The notes: generated from the letters alone by a model not told the origin. A stretch of 64,000 nucleotides of DNA from Diaphorobacter caeni (GCF_015354245.1 NZ_JADKYZ010000009.1:283918-347917), one strand, 5' to 3'; shown: positions 49,525 through 58,786, counted from the stretch's first letter. Numbers and translations: made by a program.

Positions 49525-49620
49525 GCTAGAGCTCGCTTGTGAGTTTTACTGACATGATCAATGAGTTTAAATCGATTTTCGCCGCAATGAATGTTCAATA
49601 CATTCACCCTCCGTGCTGAC

Positions 49621-49639
49621 GACATGTCGTGGACATGTC
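49621..49639. promoter_or_regulatory. Double palindrome upstream of purA
   Basis: GACATGTC occurs twice, at 49621-49628 and 49632-49639, separated by GTG. Each copy is itself a palindrome and the whole makes a larger dyad. It lies 28 bases before the purA ATG, where it could be an operator or form a hairpin in the 5' leader. Confidence 0.4.
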
Positions 49640-49666
49640 ACTTTTTTTCACCAAGGAGGTTTTCAC

Positions 49667-50959
49667 ATGTCCAATGTCGTGGTCGTAGGTGCTCAATGGG
49701 GCGATGAAGGCAAGGGCCGCGTCGTCGACTGGCTGGCCGAGAAGGCCGACATCGTCGCCCGCTACAACGGCGGCCACAACGCGGGCCACACCCTCGTCGT
49801 CGACGGCAAGACCTACAAGCTCGCGCTGATCCCGAGCGGCGTGGTGCGCGGCAAGCTCGGCGTGATCGGCAACGGCGTGGCCGTCGACCCAGAGGCGCTG
49901 CTCGCCGAGATCGCCCGCATCGCCGAACTCGGTCTGCAGGTCACCCCCGAGGTGCTGCAGATCGCCGAAACCGCCACGCTCGTACTCCCCATCCACCGCG
50001 CCATCGACGCCGCGCAGGAACAATTGCGCACTGGCACGACCGGCTCGGCCATCGGTACCACGCTGCGCGGCATTGGCCCGGCCTACGAGGACAAGATCGG
50101 CCGCCGTGGTCTGCGCATCTGCGACCTCGCCGACCCCGAGCGCCTCTCCGCCAAGCTCGACCTGCTGCTCGCCCACCACAACGCCTGGTTTCGCGGACTC
50201 GGCCTCGTGCCGTTCGAGAAGGGCCCCATGCTTGAAGGACTGCTCCAACTGGCGCCGCAGGTTTTGCCCTTCGTGGGCCGGGTCTGGGAAACGCTCGACA
50301 AGGCACACACCAACAAGCAGCGCATCGTGTTCGAAGGTTCGCAGGCCGTGATGCTCGACATAGACTGGGGCAGCTATCCCTACGTGACCTCCTCCACCAC
50401 CATCGCCGCAGGCGCCGCCAGCGGCACCGGCATCGCGCCCTCACACATCGGCTCCGTGCTCGGCGTGAGCAAGGTCTACGCCACCCGCGTCGGCGGTGGC
50501 CCCTTCGTCTCGGAACTCGACGACCCGCTCGGCGAAGCCCTGCGCGCACGCGGCCGTGAATACGGCGTCAACACCGGCCGCCCTCGTCGCTGCGGCTGGC
50601 TCGACACGGTGCAACTGCGCCAAAGCATCAAGGTCGCAGGCATCGACCAGCTCGCCCTCACCAAGCTCGACGTGCTCGACGGCTTCGACGACATCTGCAT
50701 CTGCACCGGCTACGAACTCGACGGCCAACGCATCGACCACATCCCCGCCAACGACGCCGAACAGCAACGGCTCAAACCCCTGCTCAAGCGCTTTGACGCC
50801 TGGAAGGGTTCCACCCAGGGCCTGCGCTCATGGAATGACCTGCCCGCAGAGGCCAAGGCACTGATCGGAGCGATCCAGGCCGAGGCGGGCATCCCCGTCG
50901 CCATGGTCACCACCGGACCGGAACGGGATGACGCCATCGTGCTGCGTTCATCGTTCTGA
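49667..50959 (+). CDS. purA: Adenylosuccinate synthetase
   Basis: A 430-residue GTP-dependent enzyme that makes adenylosuccinate from IMP and aspartate. MSNVVVVGAQWGDEGKGRVVDW opens the protein with its GTP loop, and GSQAVMLDIDWGSYPYVTSS is conserved. The ATG at 49667 has AAGGAGGT at 49653-49660; the frame extends upstream but without such a site. A MITE-like element follows its end. Confidence 0.96.
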   Translation: MSNVVVVGAQWGDEGKGRVVDWLAEKADIVARYNGGHNAGHTLVVDGKTYKLALIPSGVVRGKLGVIGNGVAVDPEALLAEIARIAELGLQVTPEVLQIAETATLVLPIHRAIDAAQEQLRTGTTGSAIGTTLRGIGPAYEDKIGRRGLRICDLADPERLSAKLDLLLAHHNAWFRGLGLVPFEKGPMLEGLLQLAPQVLPFVGRVWETLDKAHTNKQRIVFEGSQAVMLDIDWGSYPYVTSSTTIAAGAASGTGIAPSHIGSVLGVSKVYATRVGGGPFVSELDDPLGEALRARGREYGVNTGRPRRCGWLDTVQLRQSIKVAGIDQLALTKLDVLDGFDDICICTGYELDGQRIDHIPANDAEQQRLKPLLKRFDAWKGSTQGLRSWNDLPAEAKALIGAIQAEAGIPVAMVTTGPERDDAIVLRSSF

Positions 50960-50984
50960 CCTGGTGGCAAGTTCACATCGTCAA

Positions 50985-51104
50985 GGAACCTCTGCACGAA
51001 TCGATCGTCAAGCGGCCAGATGCAGATCTGGGATGGGATTTTCAACGCATAAGACCGCCCGAGGCTGCGCCAGCACGCGTCGATCCCTTTCGTGCAGAGG
51101 TTCC
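50985..51104. repeat. MITE-like 120-bp element with 16-bp inverted repeats
   Basis: GGAACCTCTGCACGAA at 50985-51000 is repeated exactly, inverted, at 51089-51104, and the similarity continues inward with gaps (GATCG text). The 120-bp unit has no coding capacity, which fits a miniature inverted-repeat element mobilised by a transposase elsewhere. It lies 26 bases after purA, at the left edge of an AT-rich island. Confidence 0.65.
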
Positions 51105-51165
51105 CCAAGGAAATTACGTAATATGGGTGTTTCTTCGTCAAACCGAATTCCATGGATTAAATGAA

Positions 51166-51528
51166 ATGAATAAAGACTAAATTCTCAAAGAATTTGGCAG
51201 AAATTACATTAAAGAGACTCGAGACAGCTCAATAAAAAAGATTCGCGGATATGCCGCAGGGGAATACAATACTGAAGAAACGAGAGTTGTGGAGAGCTTT
51301 CTCAAATCCCTATCCGATGAGCAGAAAAAGGTTTTTGACGATATTTTATTATTGACAGTTGACTCCGTGATTTTTCGAGTTTTGCGACTTGCCGATCAGG
51401 GGGTGTTAACAATAGGATATGGGGATATTGAAAACATCTCGGAAGCAAGTGATGGATTATCCGGTGAAATATTTGGAGAAAATGGATGGATTCGGTCATT
51501 TAGTGATTTCCCTCCATCCATGAAGTAA
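51166..51528 (+). pseudogene. Hypothetical protein gene with a stop at codon 5
   Basis: From the ATG at 51166 the frame reads MNKD, then TAA (51178-51180), then runs on without a stop for about 115 codons (ILKEFGRNYIKETRDSS onward, ending FPPSMK). A single CAA to TAA change would explain it. A GTG at 51289 could still start a 79-residue C-terminal product. The protein is Lys/Glu/Ile-rich, without signal peptide or known motif. Base composition is much poorer in GC than the neighbours, so the gene is probably acquired. Confidence 0.5.
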
Positions 51529-51581
51529 ATATCACCCCTCCTGGGAACCACTGATTTTCTCAAGCGCATTTTCGATGAAAA

Positions 51582-51746
51582 ATGCATTCCCTATCCATCG
51601 CCCTTGCGATCAGCCTGCTTGCCTCCGCCATATTTACCTCCCTCTGGATTGATCGCTCCACCTCACTCAGTTGCATAACCCGATCTTGCGAAATGAAAAT
51701 AATCAATACTGCAGCACCGCAACCCCACTCGCTTCGGAATGAATAG
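51582..51746 (+). CDS. Possible small membrane or exported protein
   Basis: A 54-residue frame starting MHSLSIALAISLLASAIF, a hydrophobic stretch suited to a membrane anchor or signal peptide, followed by a short polar tail with two Cys. There is no clear ribosome-binding site, and an ATG at 51575 in another frame overlaps. It lies in the AT-rich island between two unknown genes. The hydrophobic start is the only evidence for it. Confidence 0.35.
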   Translation: MHSLSIALAISLLASAIFTSLWIDRSTSLSCITRSCEMKIINTAAPQPHSLRNE

Positions 51747-51819
51747 GCATTACAGAAATTCTGCATCAAGCACAAATTAAAAATGCAGAAATAATCAATT
51801 CAAGAAATTTCATACAACG

Positions 51820-52350
51820 ATGCTCCGCACCTTGAGAAAATTCACAAGTAACTTATTCTTTTTGGCGCTGGTTTTGTCGGCAATTTCCTCAAAAGCAGCC
51901 CAATCAGACAATGACACTCTATTTGTGATTACTCAATCAGGCGATCAGCTTGAAGGGACGTCAACCATCTCGACAGGCATCAGAAGAATCGACAACGACT
52001 ATTTAGTCTTATTCAAAGAGAAAAATAAAGGGAGTAAGTTTATTTTCAAACTCTATGACACACCGCTTGCACTCGGCATGTTGAGCGAGAGCGGTGATTC
52101 ATATTACGTACTGAGCATGAATGCAACATCGTACGTGTATAGAATATTCTCAAAAGATGACGCCATGGTTTTCGAGGGGTTTTCGAAAGCGACTCCTCCG
52201 AGTGTAATCTGGTGTCACAACGAGGAATGGCCGCAAATTCACACCTCCAGCAAAGAGTCCGGTGACAATCGTGGCAATTGGCGATACAGCAAAGCTGACG
52301 GGAGGTATATAAAATCAAAAACATCCTGCCTCAAATCATTGAATCGATGA
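51820..52350 (+). CDS. Hypothetical exported protein
   Basis: A 176-residue protein with a signal peptide (LFFLALVLSAISSKAAQ, cleavage near residue 27). I do not recognise the mature part, which looks beta-rich (TLFVITQSGDQLEGTSTIS, then DNDYLVLFKEK). Two Cys lie near the C terminus. It is AT-rich like the rest of the island. The next gene may overlap its stop (ATGA at 52347), so the pair could be an operon. Confidence 0.6.
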   Translation: MLRTLRKFTSNLFFLALVLSAISSKAAQSDNDTLFVITQSGDQLEGTSTISTGIRRIDNDYLVLFKEKNKGSKFIFKLYDTPLALGMLSESGDSYYVLSMNATSYVYRIFSKDDAMVFEGFSKATPPSVIWCHNEEWPQIHTSSKESGDNRGNWRYSKADGRYIKSKTSCLKSLNR

Positions 52351-52442
52351 CAGCGGGACACTTCTCCGAAAAATCACCCCACCAACAATTCATTAAAAGC
52401 AGCTTAGCCTTCACTGCCACACATATCAAAAGCTCCAAACCC

Positions 52443-52907
52443 ATGACCAAGACAGTCCTGTCAAATAGCGACTACCAAGCATTGAAGTTGTTTGAAGATT
52501 TATTCTTCGAGTGGTACGTACCCAAGTACCCGACAACTCCGAACATAAAACCATCAGAATTTTTCGATCAACTTGAAAAGACATCCTTGGCCAAGGCAAA
52601 AATAGGAGTACAGATGTCGGTGAATGACTCGATCGAGTCGACGCTGGCATGGTCACCCGAAAAAGTTGCTGAAGCTGATGCCAAATTATTGAACGCGGGC
52701 GCCTTGTCTTTGAGCGAAGTACGTCGACGCTATTCAAAAAAACTCGTCCAAGTGCTGAATCGCGGAAAAATTCGGTCTGAGACTGAATACTATCTGGTAC
52801 GCGGAATCATTGACGCTCAAGGAGTTGCGCTCAATAGCAAAGAAGTCACCATGGCACTTCAAATGCTCGATGAGTTCGAGAAGAACGTTGCCGCCACAAG
52901 GCGCTGA
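52443..52907 (+). CDS. Hypothetical protein
   Basis: A protein of 154 residues from the ATG at 52443, or 186 from an ATG at 52347 that overlaps the previous stop. I do not recognise it. It appears mostly helical and cytoplasmic, with the segment ALSLSEVRRRYSKKLVQVLNRG in the middle. Base composition is low in GC. It ends the AT-rich island. Confidence 0.55.
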   Translation: MTKTVLSNSDYQALKLFEDLFFEWYVPKYPTTPNIKPSEFFDQLEKTSLAKAKIGVQMSVNDSIESTLAWSPEKVAEADAKLLNAGALSLSEVRRRYSKKLVQVLNRGKIRSETEYYLVRGIIDAQGVALNSKEVTMALQMLDEFEKNVAATRR

Positions 52908-53042
52908 AATATTGGCTCAAGCATTCGGCAATGATTCACCTTTTCGGATTGTCAGAAAAACAAAAGCGCTTCATTCCCACCCCCAACACATGTCTTTCCC
53001 CCTGTGCGACAAAGGATCTCCCTCATCGCTGCGGACGCCGAC

Positions 53043-53747
53043 ATGATCGATCTGTATTACTGGACCACGCCCAACGGGCACAAGATCACGCTGTTTCTTG
53101 AAGAAGCCGGTCTGCCTTACCGGATTCATCCCATCAACATCGGCAAGGGCGAGCAGTTCGCGCCGGAGTTTCTGAAGATCGCGCCGAACAACCGCATTCC
53201 TGCGATCGTCGATCAGGCGCCTGCGGATGGCGGGGCGCCGGTTTCGCTGTTCGAGTCGGGGGCGATTCTGCTGTATCTGGCGGACAAGACCGGGCGCTTC
53301 ATTCCTCAGGATCTACGGGGGCGCAACGAGGCGCTGCAGTGGCTGTTCTGGCAGATGGGCGGGCTTGGGCCGATGGCTGGGCAGAACCACCATTTCGTGC
53401 AGTACGCGCCCGAGAAGATTCCCTATGCCATGGAGCGCTATGTGAAGGAGACGGGGCGTCTCTATGGCGTGCTCGACAGGCATCTGGGCGATGGGCGCGA
53501 GTTCATCGCGGGGGCGGAGTATTCGATTGCGGACATGGCCTGCTATCCGTGGATCGTGCCGCACGAGCGCCAGCAGCAGGCTCTGGCGAACTTTCCGCAT
53601 CTCAAGGCGTGGTTCGAGCGGATTGCGGCGCGGCCTGCCACACGCAGGGCTTACGATCTGGCGCAGACCATCAACGTCTCGCCGACCGTGGACGACGCTT
53701 CGAAGAAGGTGCTGTTCGGACAGGACGCGAGCACCGTCAAACGCTGA
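53043..53747 (+). CDS. Glutathione S-transferase family protein (YfcG/YghU-like)
   Basis: A 234-residue protein with a thioredoxin-fold N-terminal domain (MIDLYYWTTPNGHKITLFLEEAG) and a helical C-terminal domain (LFWQMGGLGPMAGQNHHF). The TxPNxxK pattern and the GPMxGQ segment are typical of the disulfide-bond oxidoreductases YfcG and YghU. It should use glutathione to reduce disulfides. The ATG at 53043 is the family start. The dehydratase gene follows 31 bases on. Confidence 0.9.
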   Translation: MIDLYYWTTPNGHKITLFLEEAGLPYRIHPINIGKGEQFAPEFLKIAPNNRIPAIVDQAPADGGAPVSLFESGAILLYLADKTGRFIPQDLRGRNEALQWLFWQMGGLGPMAGQNHHFVQYAPEKIPYAMERYVKETGRLYGVLDRHLGDGREFIAGAEYSIADMACYPWIVPHERQQQALANFPHLKAWFERIAARPATRRAYDLAQTINVSPTVDDASKKVLFGQDASTVKR

Positions 53748-53778
53748 GTTGCGTCAATCAATCAAGGAATCACGTCAC

Positions 53779-54756
53779 ATGAGCACCACTGCCGCCCTGC
53801 CCACCTTTGCCGATGTCGTTGCCGCCGCCGAGCGGCTGCAGGGCGTTGCCCACCGCACGCCGGTGATGCGCTCGACCACGGCCGATGCGCTGCTGGGCGC
53901 CGAGCTGTTCTTCAAGTGCGAGAACCTGCAGCGCATGGGAGCGTTCAAGTTTCGCGGCGGCTACAACACGCTGGCGCAGTTCTCGCCGGAGCAGAAAAAG
54001 CGTGGCGTGCTGGCGTTCTCGTCGGGCAACCATGCGCAGGCGATTGCGCTGTCGGCACGGATTCTGGGCATGCCGGCGGCCATCGTGATGCCTGAGGATG
54101 CCCCTGCGGCCAAGCTCGCCGCCACGCGTGGCTACGGCGCCGAGGTCATCAACTACGACCGCTTCACCGAGGACCGCGAGGCGATCAGCCAGCGCATCGC
54201 GAGCGAGCGCGGCATGACGCTGGTGCCGCCCTACAACCATCCACACGTGCTCGCGGGCCAGGGCACGGCGGCGCTGGAGCTGCTGCAGGAAGTGCCCGAT
54301 CTGGACTGTCTCTTTGCGCCGCTGGGCGGTGGCGGGCTGCTGTCGGGCACGCTGCTCGCTGCCAAGGGGCTGGCGCCGCAATGCAGGGTCTACGGCGTCG
54401 AGCCCGAGGCGGGCAACGACGCCCAGCAGTCGCTGCGCAAGGGCGAGATCGTGAAGATCGACACGCCCAAGACGCTCGCCGATGGTGCGCAGACGCAGGC
54501 GCTGGGCGACATCACCTTCGCCATCATCCGCCGCGACGTGACCGACATCATCACCGCGAGCGATGCACAACTGGTCGAGAGCATGCGCTTCTATGCGGAG
54601 CGCATGAAGATCGTGGTCGAGCCGACCGGCGCGCTTTCGCTGGCGGGCGCGCGGCATGGCGGCATCGACCTCAAAGGCAAGCGTGTCGGCTTCATCATCA
54701 GCGGCGGAAATGTGGATCTGGCGAGCTACGGCCAACTGCTTGGCGGCGGTCATTGA
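53779..54756 (+). CDS. Threonine/serine dehydratase-like PLP enzyme
   Basis: A 325-residue fold-type II PLP enzyme. The cofactor Lys is in GAFKFRGG (about residue 57), and SSGNHAQAIA and the phosphate-binding GGGGLLSG are present. It lacks the C-terminal ACT-like domain of biosynthetic IlvA, so it is catabolic in type: threonine or serine dehydratase, hydroxyaspartate ammonia-lyase or serine racemase are all possible. The ATG at 53779 is in place; the upstream frame is inside the transferase gene. Confidence 0.87.
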   Translation: MSTTAALPTFADVVAAAERLQGVAHRTPVMRSTTADALLGAELFFKCENLQRMGAFKFRGGYNTLAQFSPEQKKRGVLAFSSGNHAQAIALSARILGMPAAIVMPEDAPAAKLAATRGYGAEVINYDRFTEDREAISQRIASERGMTLVPPYNHPHVLAGQGTAALELLQEVPDLDCLFAPLGGGGLLSGTLLAAKGLAPQCRVYGVEPEAGNDAQQSLRKGEIVKIDTPKTLADGAQTQALGDITFAIIRRDVTDIITASDAQLVESMRFYAERMKIVVEPTGALSLAGARHGGIDLKGKRVGFIISGGNVDLASYGQLLGGGH

Positions 54757-54766
54757 ATCGACCGGC

Positions 54767-54790
54767 CGCGCCCGAATTCCCTCGGGCGCG
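54767..54790. terminator. GC-rich hairpin after the dehydratase gene
   Basis: CGCGCCCGA (54767-54775) and TCGGGCGCG (54782-54790) form a perfect nine-base stem with a six-base loop, 11 bases after the dehydratase stop. There is no T-run, so termination is likely but not certain. Confidence 0.5.
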
Positions 54791-54917
54791 CGATAATCGG
54801 TGAACTGGACAATCCAGCGGATCACTCTCGGAAATAGCCACCCCGAGACCATAGCAGGCTTAGGTTTCTGGCAGACTTCACCTCCGAAATTTCACTTCGC
54901 AAAAAACAAAAACAGCC

Positions 54918-55562
54918 ATGAGCACCACCAACACCGCCAAAGTCACCGTCATCACCCACCCCCTCGTCCAGCACAAGCTCACGCTGATGCGCAAGAAGGA
55001 CGCCAGCACCAACAGCTTCCGCCGTCTGCTCGGCGAGCTGAGCACGCTGATGGCCTACGAAATCACGCGCGACATGCCGCTGCAGGATCTCGAAATCGAG
55101 ACGCCGATGGAGAAGATGACCGGCAAGGTGATCGATGGCAAGAAGCAGGTGCTCGTGTCCATCCTGCGCGCAGGCAACGGCTTTCTCGACGGCATGCTCA
55201 ACGTGATTCCCGGTGCGCGCATCGGCCACATCGGCCTGTACCGCGACCCCGAGACGCTGCAGCCGGTCGAGTACTACTTCAAGATGCCTTCCGAAATGGA
55301 AGAGCGCGACATCATCGTGGTCGACCCGATGCTGGCCACCGGCAACTCCGCGGCCGCCGCCGTGGATCGCCTCAAGAAGCTGAACCCACGCTCGATCAAG
55401 TTCGTCTGCCTGCTGGCCGCCCCCGAAGGCGTGGCGACCATGCAGAAGATCCACCCCGACGTGCCGATCTTCACCGCCGCCATCGACCGCGAACTCAACG
55501 ACCACGGCTACATCCTGCCGGGTCTGGGTGACGCGGGCGACCGCATCTTCGGCACCAAGTAA
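54918..55562 (+). CDS. upp: Uracil phosphoribosyltransferase
   Basis: A 214-residue salvage enzyme that makes UMP from uracil and [24 protein letters not shown] at the start, the PRPP-binding [19 protein letters not shown], and the C-terminal [14 protein letters not shown] are diagnostic. It is full length. A short run of CACCAG-like units follows the stop. Confidence 0.95.
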   Translation: MSTTNTAKVTVITHPLVQHKLTLMRKKDASTNSFRRLLGELSTLMAYEITRDMPLQDLEIETPMEKMTGKVIDGKKQVLVSILRAGNGFLDGMLNVIPGARIGHIGLYRDPETLQPVEYYFKMPSEMEERDIIVVDPMLATGNSAAAAVDRLKKLNPRSIKFVCLLAAPEGVATMQKIHPDVPIFTAAIDRELNDHGYILPGLGDAGDRIFGTK

Positions 55563-55586
55563 ACACCAGCACCGGCACCAGCACCA

Positions 55587-56219
55587 GTGACCCCTGCCCA
55601 GCCCGCACTCCCGTTCAATCTGCCCGCGCATGTCCACATCCACGAGAGTGAACTGCGCACGGAACGCGTGCGGCTGCGGCAATGGACCAAGGCGGATTTC
55701 GAGCCGTTTGCGGCGCTGAACTGCGACCCTCAGGTCATGCGGCACTTTCCCGCCCTGCTCTCGCGCGAACAAAGCGACGCGCACGCCTCGCGCATGCGGG
55801 CGCTGATCGAAGAGCGCGGCTGGGGATTCTGGGCGACGGACTGGCTGCAGCAGGACGGCAGCGCGCCCCAGTTCATTGGCTTCGTCGGCATGCATGTGCC
55901 GATCGCGGAACTGCCCTTTTCACCGTGCGTCGAAATCGGCTGGCGCCTGGCGCGGCCGTTCTGGGGCAAGGGCCTCGCGAGCGAGGCGGCGCGGCTGGCG
56001 ATGCGTGCGGGCTTCGAGGCGCTCAAGCTGCCCGAGATCGTCTCGTTCACCTCGCGTGAAAACCTGCGCTCGCGCGCCGTGATGCAGCGTCTGGGCATGC
56101 ACTCGCGGCCCGAAGATCACTTCGATCATCCCGCTGTGCCCGAAGGCCACCCGGTGCGCCCGCATTGCCTCTACCGCATCACGCGCGAGGAGTGGCTCGC
56201 GCAGGCTCATCAACCCTGA
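55587..56219 (+). CDS. GNAT-family N-acetyltransferase (RimJ/RimL-like)
   Basis: A 210-residue acetyltransferase with LRTERVRLRQWTKADFEPF near residue 20 and the acetyl-CoA loop IGWRLARPFWGKGLASEAA. Members acetylate N termini or small amines. The start is a GTG at 55587, 24 bases after upp. It converges with the membrane protein gene downstream, five bases apart. Confidence 0.85.
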   Translation: MTPAQPALPFNLPAHVHIHESELRTERVRLRQWTKADFEPFAALNCDPQVMRHFPALLSREQSDAHASRMRALIEERGWGFWATDWLQQDGSAPQFIGFVGMHVPIAELPFSPCVEIGWRLARPFWGKGLASEAARLAMRAGFEALKLPEIVSFTSRENLRSRAVMQRLGMHSRPEDHFDHPAVPEGHPVRPHCLYRITREEWLAQAHQP

Positions 56220-56224
56220 TTCGC

Positions 56225-58729
56225 TCAATCCGGCACGGCCTGCCCCACCGTGGCAGAGTTGGCCGGCGCTTCCATCTCCGGCTCGGGCAGTTCGATGCCC
56301 TTCCACTCCTCCATCACGTCGTTGGCCATGGCCTGCAGCAGCCGCAGCTCGCGCTTGTCAAGCTCGCGCGGTGCCGTGTCTGCAAGGCACAGAACGCCCA
56401 GCACCATGCCCGCCTTGTCACGGATGGGCGCGGCCGCGTAGAAGCGCACGCCCACGCTGTTGAACGCCGCATTGCCCGCAAAACGGTGGTCGTGCTTGAG
56501 GTCGGCGACCTGCAGCGTCTCGTCCTCGGCCACGACGAATGAGGCCAGCGCATCGTCCCGGCCATGTGCGTGCTGGAAGCGGCGCGGCACCTCATCGGGC
56601 AGCGCATCGTCGTCGGTGAGGCCACCATGCATCGCCACGATGTGCTCCTGTGTGCGGTCGATGAGGCCCACGGCGGCGAGCGGAATGTCGAAGATGTCGG
56701 CCGCCCGCTTGGCGACCTGTTGGCTGATCTGCCTGAAAGGCTCGCTTTCGAGCGCGCCGCTGGATTCGAGCGCCTTGAGGCGTTTTTCCTCGTTCTTGGG
56801 CCGCGGCGCAGGCTCGAACACCGGCGCTGCGGAGTCACCGAGCAATGCCCGCACCTCGCCCACGGCGGCATCGAGCGTGGTGGTGATTTCGTCGGCACCC
56901 AATTTCTCGCCCTGATCGCGCATCTGGTCCCGCGAGAGTTCCTGATGCGGAAGATTCCAGAGCAGCAGCACGATGCGCGCATGCGGCCAGGCGCGGCGGA
57001 TGCGTCGGCAGAGATTGCGCGCCGCCGCATGCGGCTCGGTCGACATCCAGCTCACACAGACCACATCCCCGCGCTGCACCTGCGGCCGTTCCACGGCGGA
57101 GTGGTTGGACAGCACGTCGCTGCTCGCGCAGCGCACGCCGTAACCGTCGATCTCGAGGCAATGCGCCACCATGCGCGCGGCGAGCTGGTCGATCTCCCAC
57201 TTGCCGCCCATGCTCAGCACGCGCGGCTCTCCGGGCTGGCGGGTCGACGGGTACTGCTCCTCCAATTCATCGAGCACCTCGTCCATGCCCTCCACCACGC
57301 GCAGCCGGTGCTCGGCAGTCGCGGCCTGCGAATGGTCGCCCACCGCCATGCGCAGCACAGCCACGCCCGCGCCGCCGTAGAACGCCTGCACCGAATCGTC
57401 CTTGTCCTGCACGATCTGCAGGCTGATGTCGCTGGCCTCGTCGGAATCGTCGGCCAGCAGGCGCTGATAGATGCGTGTGGGCTCGTCGAGCACGGGCTGG
57501 CTGCCCAGCAGAATGTCGAGAAACGCGAGCTGCGGCAGGTATTTGCCGATCACCAGCAGGCACACCGTGAGCGGCGTGGACATGATCAGCCCGATGGGCC
57601 CCCACATCGCCGTCCAGAAAGTCGCCGCGACAATCAGCGACATCGCCGAGAGCCCCGTGCTCGAGCCGTAGAGCCACGGTTCGACGACGTTGTTGCTGAT
57701 GAGCTCGAGCACCACGATCAGCGCCAGCGTCCACAGCACCAGCTGCCAGCCGGGATCGACCGCAAAGGCCAGCGCCAGCGGGAACAGGGCCGAAATCATC
57801 GGCCCCACGTAGGGAACGAAGCGCATCACCGACGCCAGCGCGCCCCAGAGCAGCGCACCCGGCACGCCGATCAGCCACAACCCTGCCGCCATCGGAATGC
57901 CGTAGCTCACGTTCACCAGCAACTGCATGCTCAGGTAGCGCGAGATGCGCTCGCCCGCTTCGTCCATCGCATCAGTGGCACGGTGCAGGTTCTGGCCCCA
58001 CAGGCGCAGCATGCGGTCTCGCAGGTCCTCTCGGTCGAGCAGGATGAAGATCGCGAACACCAGCACCAGCGCGGCGTCCGAGAGCGGCCCCATCGCGCCT
58101 TCCAGCGCCAGCTTGGCCTGATCGATGGAAGACTTCTCGGTCGGCACCACCTGCACCTTCTGCACCGTTGGTCCACGCTTGGGCTGCGCGGACTCGGCGC
58201 TCGCCGCCTCCACCTCGCGCTGCACCACGTCAAAGGTCTTCTTGGCGCCGTCGAACATGCCCGGCGCGCGGATCTGGGTGCGCAGGTCGCGCAGCTTGGC
58301 GCGGATGTTGGACTGATAGGACGGCAGTTGCTCGCTCAGGCCGCGCACCTCGTTGCCGACGAACAGCCCAGCCACGCCGAGCACCAGGAGCGCCGCGGCC
58401 ACCACGCTGACCACCGCCAGAATCTTGGGAACGCCCCAGCGCTTGAGCATCGACACCAGCGGATTCAGCACAAAGCTGAAGAGCACCGCCAGCGCCAGCG
58501 GCACCAGCACCGAGCGCCCGAAATACAGCGCCGCAATCACCAGCGCCGCAATGCCAAGGCTCAGAAAGACGCGGATGCCGGCAACCGGCAGATCTCCTGA
58601 GCCAGCCCGGATGGCAGAGTGCAGTTTGGGTGCGCGGTCGATGGCGTGACGGCTCGCATCGCCCTCGCGACGCCCTCGAGCGCGGGCGGCCTGTGAAGCG
58701 TCCGCCGGATTGTTCTGTTCACCACCCAT
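56225..58729 (-). CDS. AI-2E-family transporter fused to a C-terminal GAF domain
   Basis: An 834-residue protein. Residues about 50-420 form an AI-2E-type membrane domain with some eight hydrophobic helices (FLSLGIAALVIAALYFG first; GVPGALLWGALASVMRFVPYVG and TFWTAMWGPIGLIMSTPLTV later). Residues about 420-660 are soluble and unassigned. The end (about 670-820) is a GAF-like domain (GVRFYAAAPIRDKAGMVLGVLCLAD). Usual family members end after the membrane part near residue 350-400. The fusion suggests a transporter or sensor with cytoplasmic input. Confidence 0.82.
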   Translation of the reverse strand: MGGEQNNPADASQAARARGRREGDASRHAIDRAPKLHSAIRAGSGDLPVAGIRVFLSLGIAALVIAALYFGRSVLVPLALAVLFSFVLNPLVSMLKRWGVPKILAVVSVVAAALLVLGVAGLFVGNEVRGLSEQLPSYQSNIRAKLRDLRTQIRAPGMFDGAKKTFDVVQREVEAASAESAQPKRGPTVQKVQVVPTEKSSIDQAKLALEGAMGPLSDAALVLVFAIFILLDREDLRDRMLRLWGQNLHRATDAMDEAGERISRYLSMQLLVNVSYGIPMAAGLWLIGVPGALLWGALASVMRFVPYVGPMISALFPLALAFAVDPGWQLVLWTLALIVVLELISNNVVEPWLYGSSTGLSAMSLIVAATFWTAMWGPIGLIMSTPLTVCLLVIGKYLPQLAFLDILLGSQPVLDEPTRIYQRLLADDSDEASDISLQIVQDKDDSVQAFYGGAGVAVLRMAVGDHSQAATAEHRLRVVEGMDEVLDELEEQYPSTRQPGEPRVLSMGGKWEIDQLAARMVAHCLEIDGYGVRCASSDVLSNHSAVERPQVQRGDVVCVSWMSTEPHAAARNLCRRIRRAWPHARIVLLLWNLPHQELSRDQMRDQGEKLGADEITTTLDAAVGEVRALLGDSAAPVFEPAPRPKNEEKRLKALESSGALESEPFRQISQQVAKRAADIFDIPLAAVGLIDRTQEHIVAMHGGLTDDDALPDEVPRRFQHAHGRDDALASFVVAEDETLQVADLKHDHRFAGNAAFNSVGVRFYAAAPIRDKAGMVLGVLCLADTAPRELDKRELRLLQAMANDVMEEWKGIELPEPEMEAPANSATVGQAVPD

Positions 58730-58786
58730 GGTCGAGTCGGCTTTTTAGAGTTGGAATCGGTTTCGAAGGCTACCAAGTTTTGCGAT

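Noticed and set aside
55563..55590. Short CACCAG/CACCGG repeat after upp
   Set aside because: Only about four imperfect units; it also overlaps the start of the acetyltransferase gene and shows no structure.
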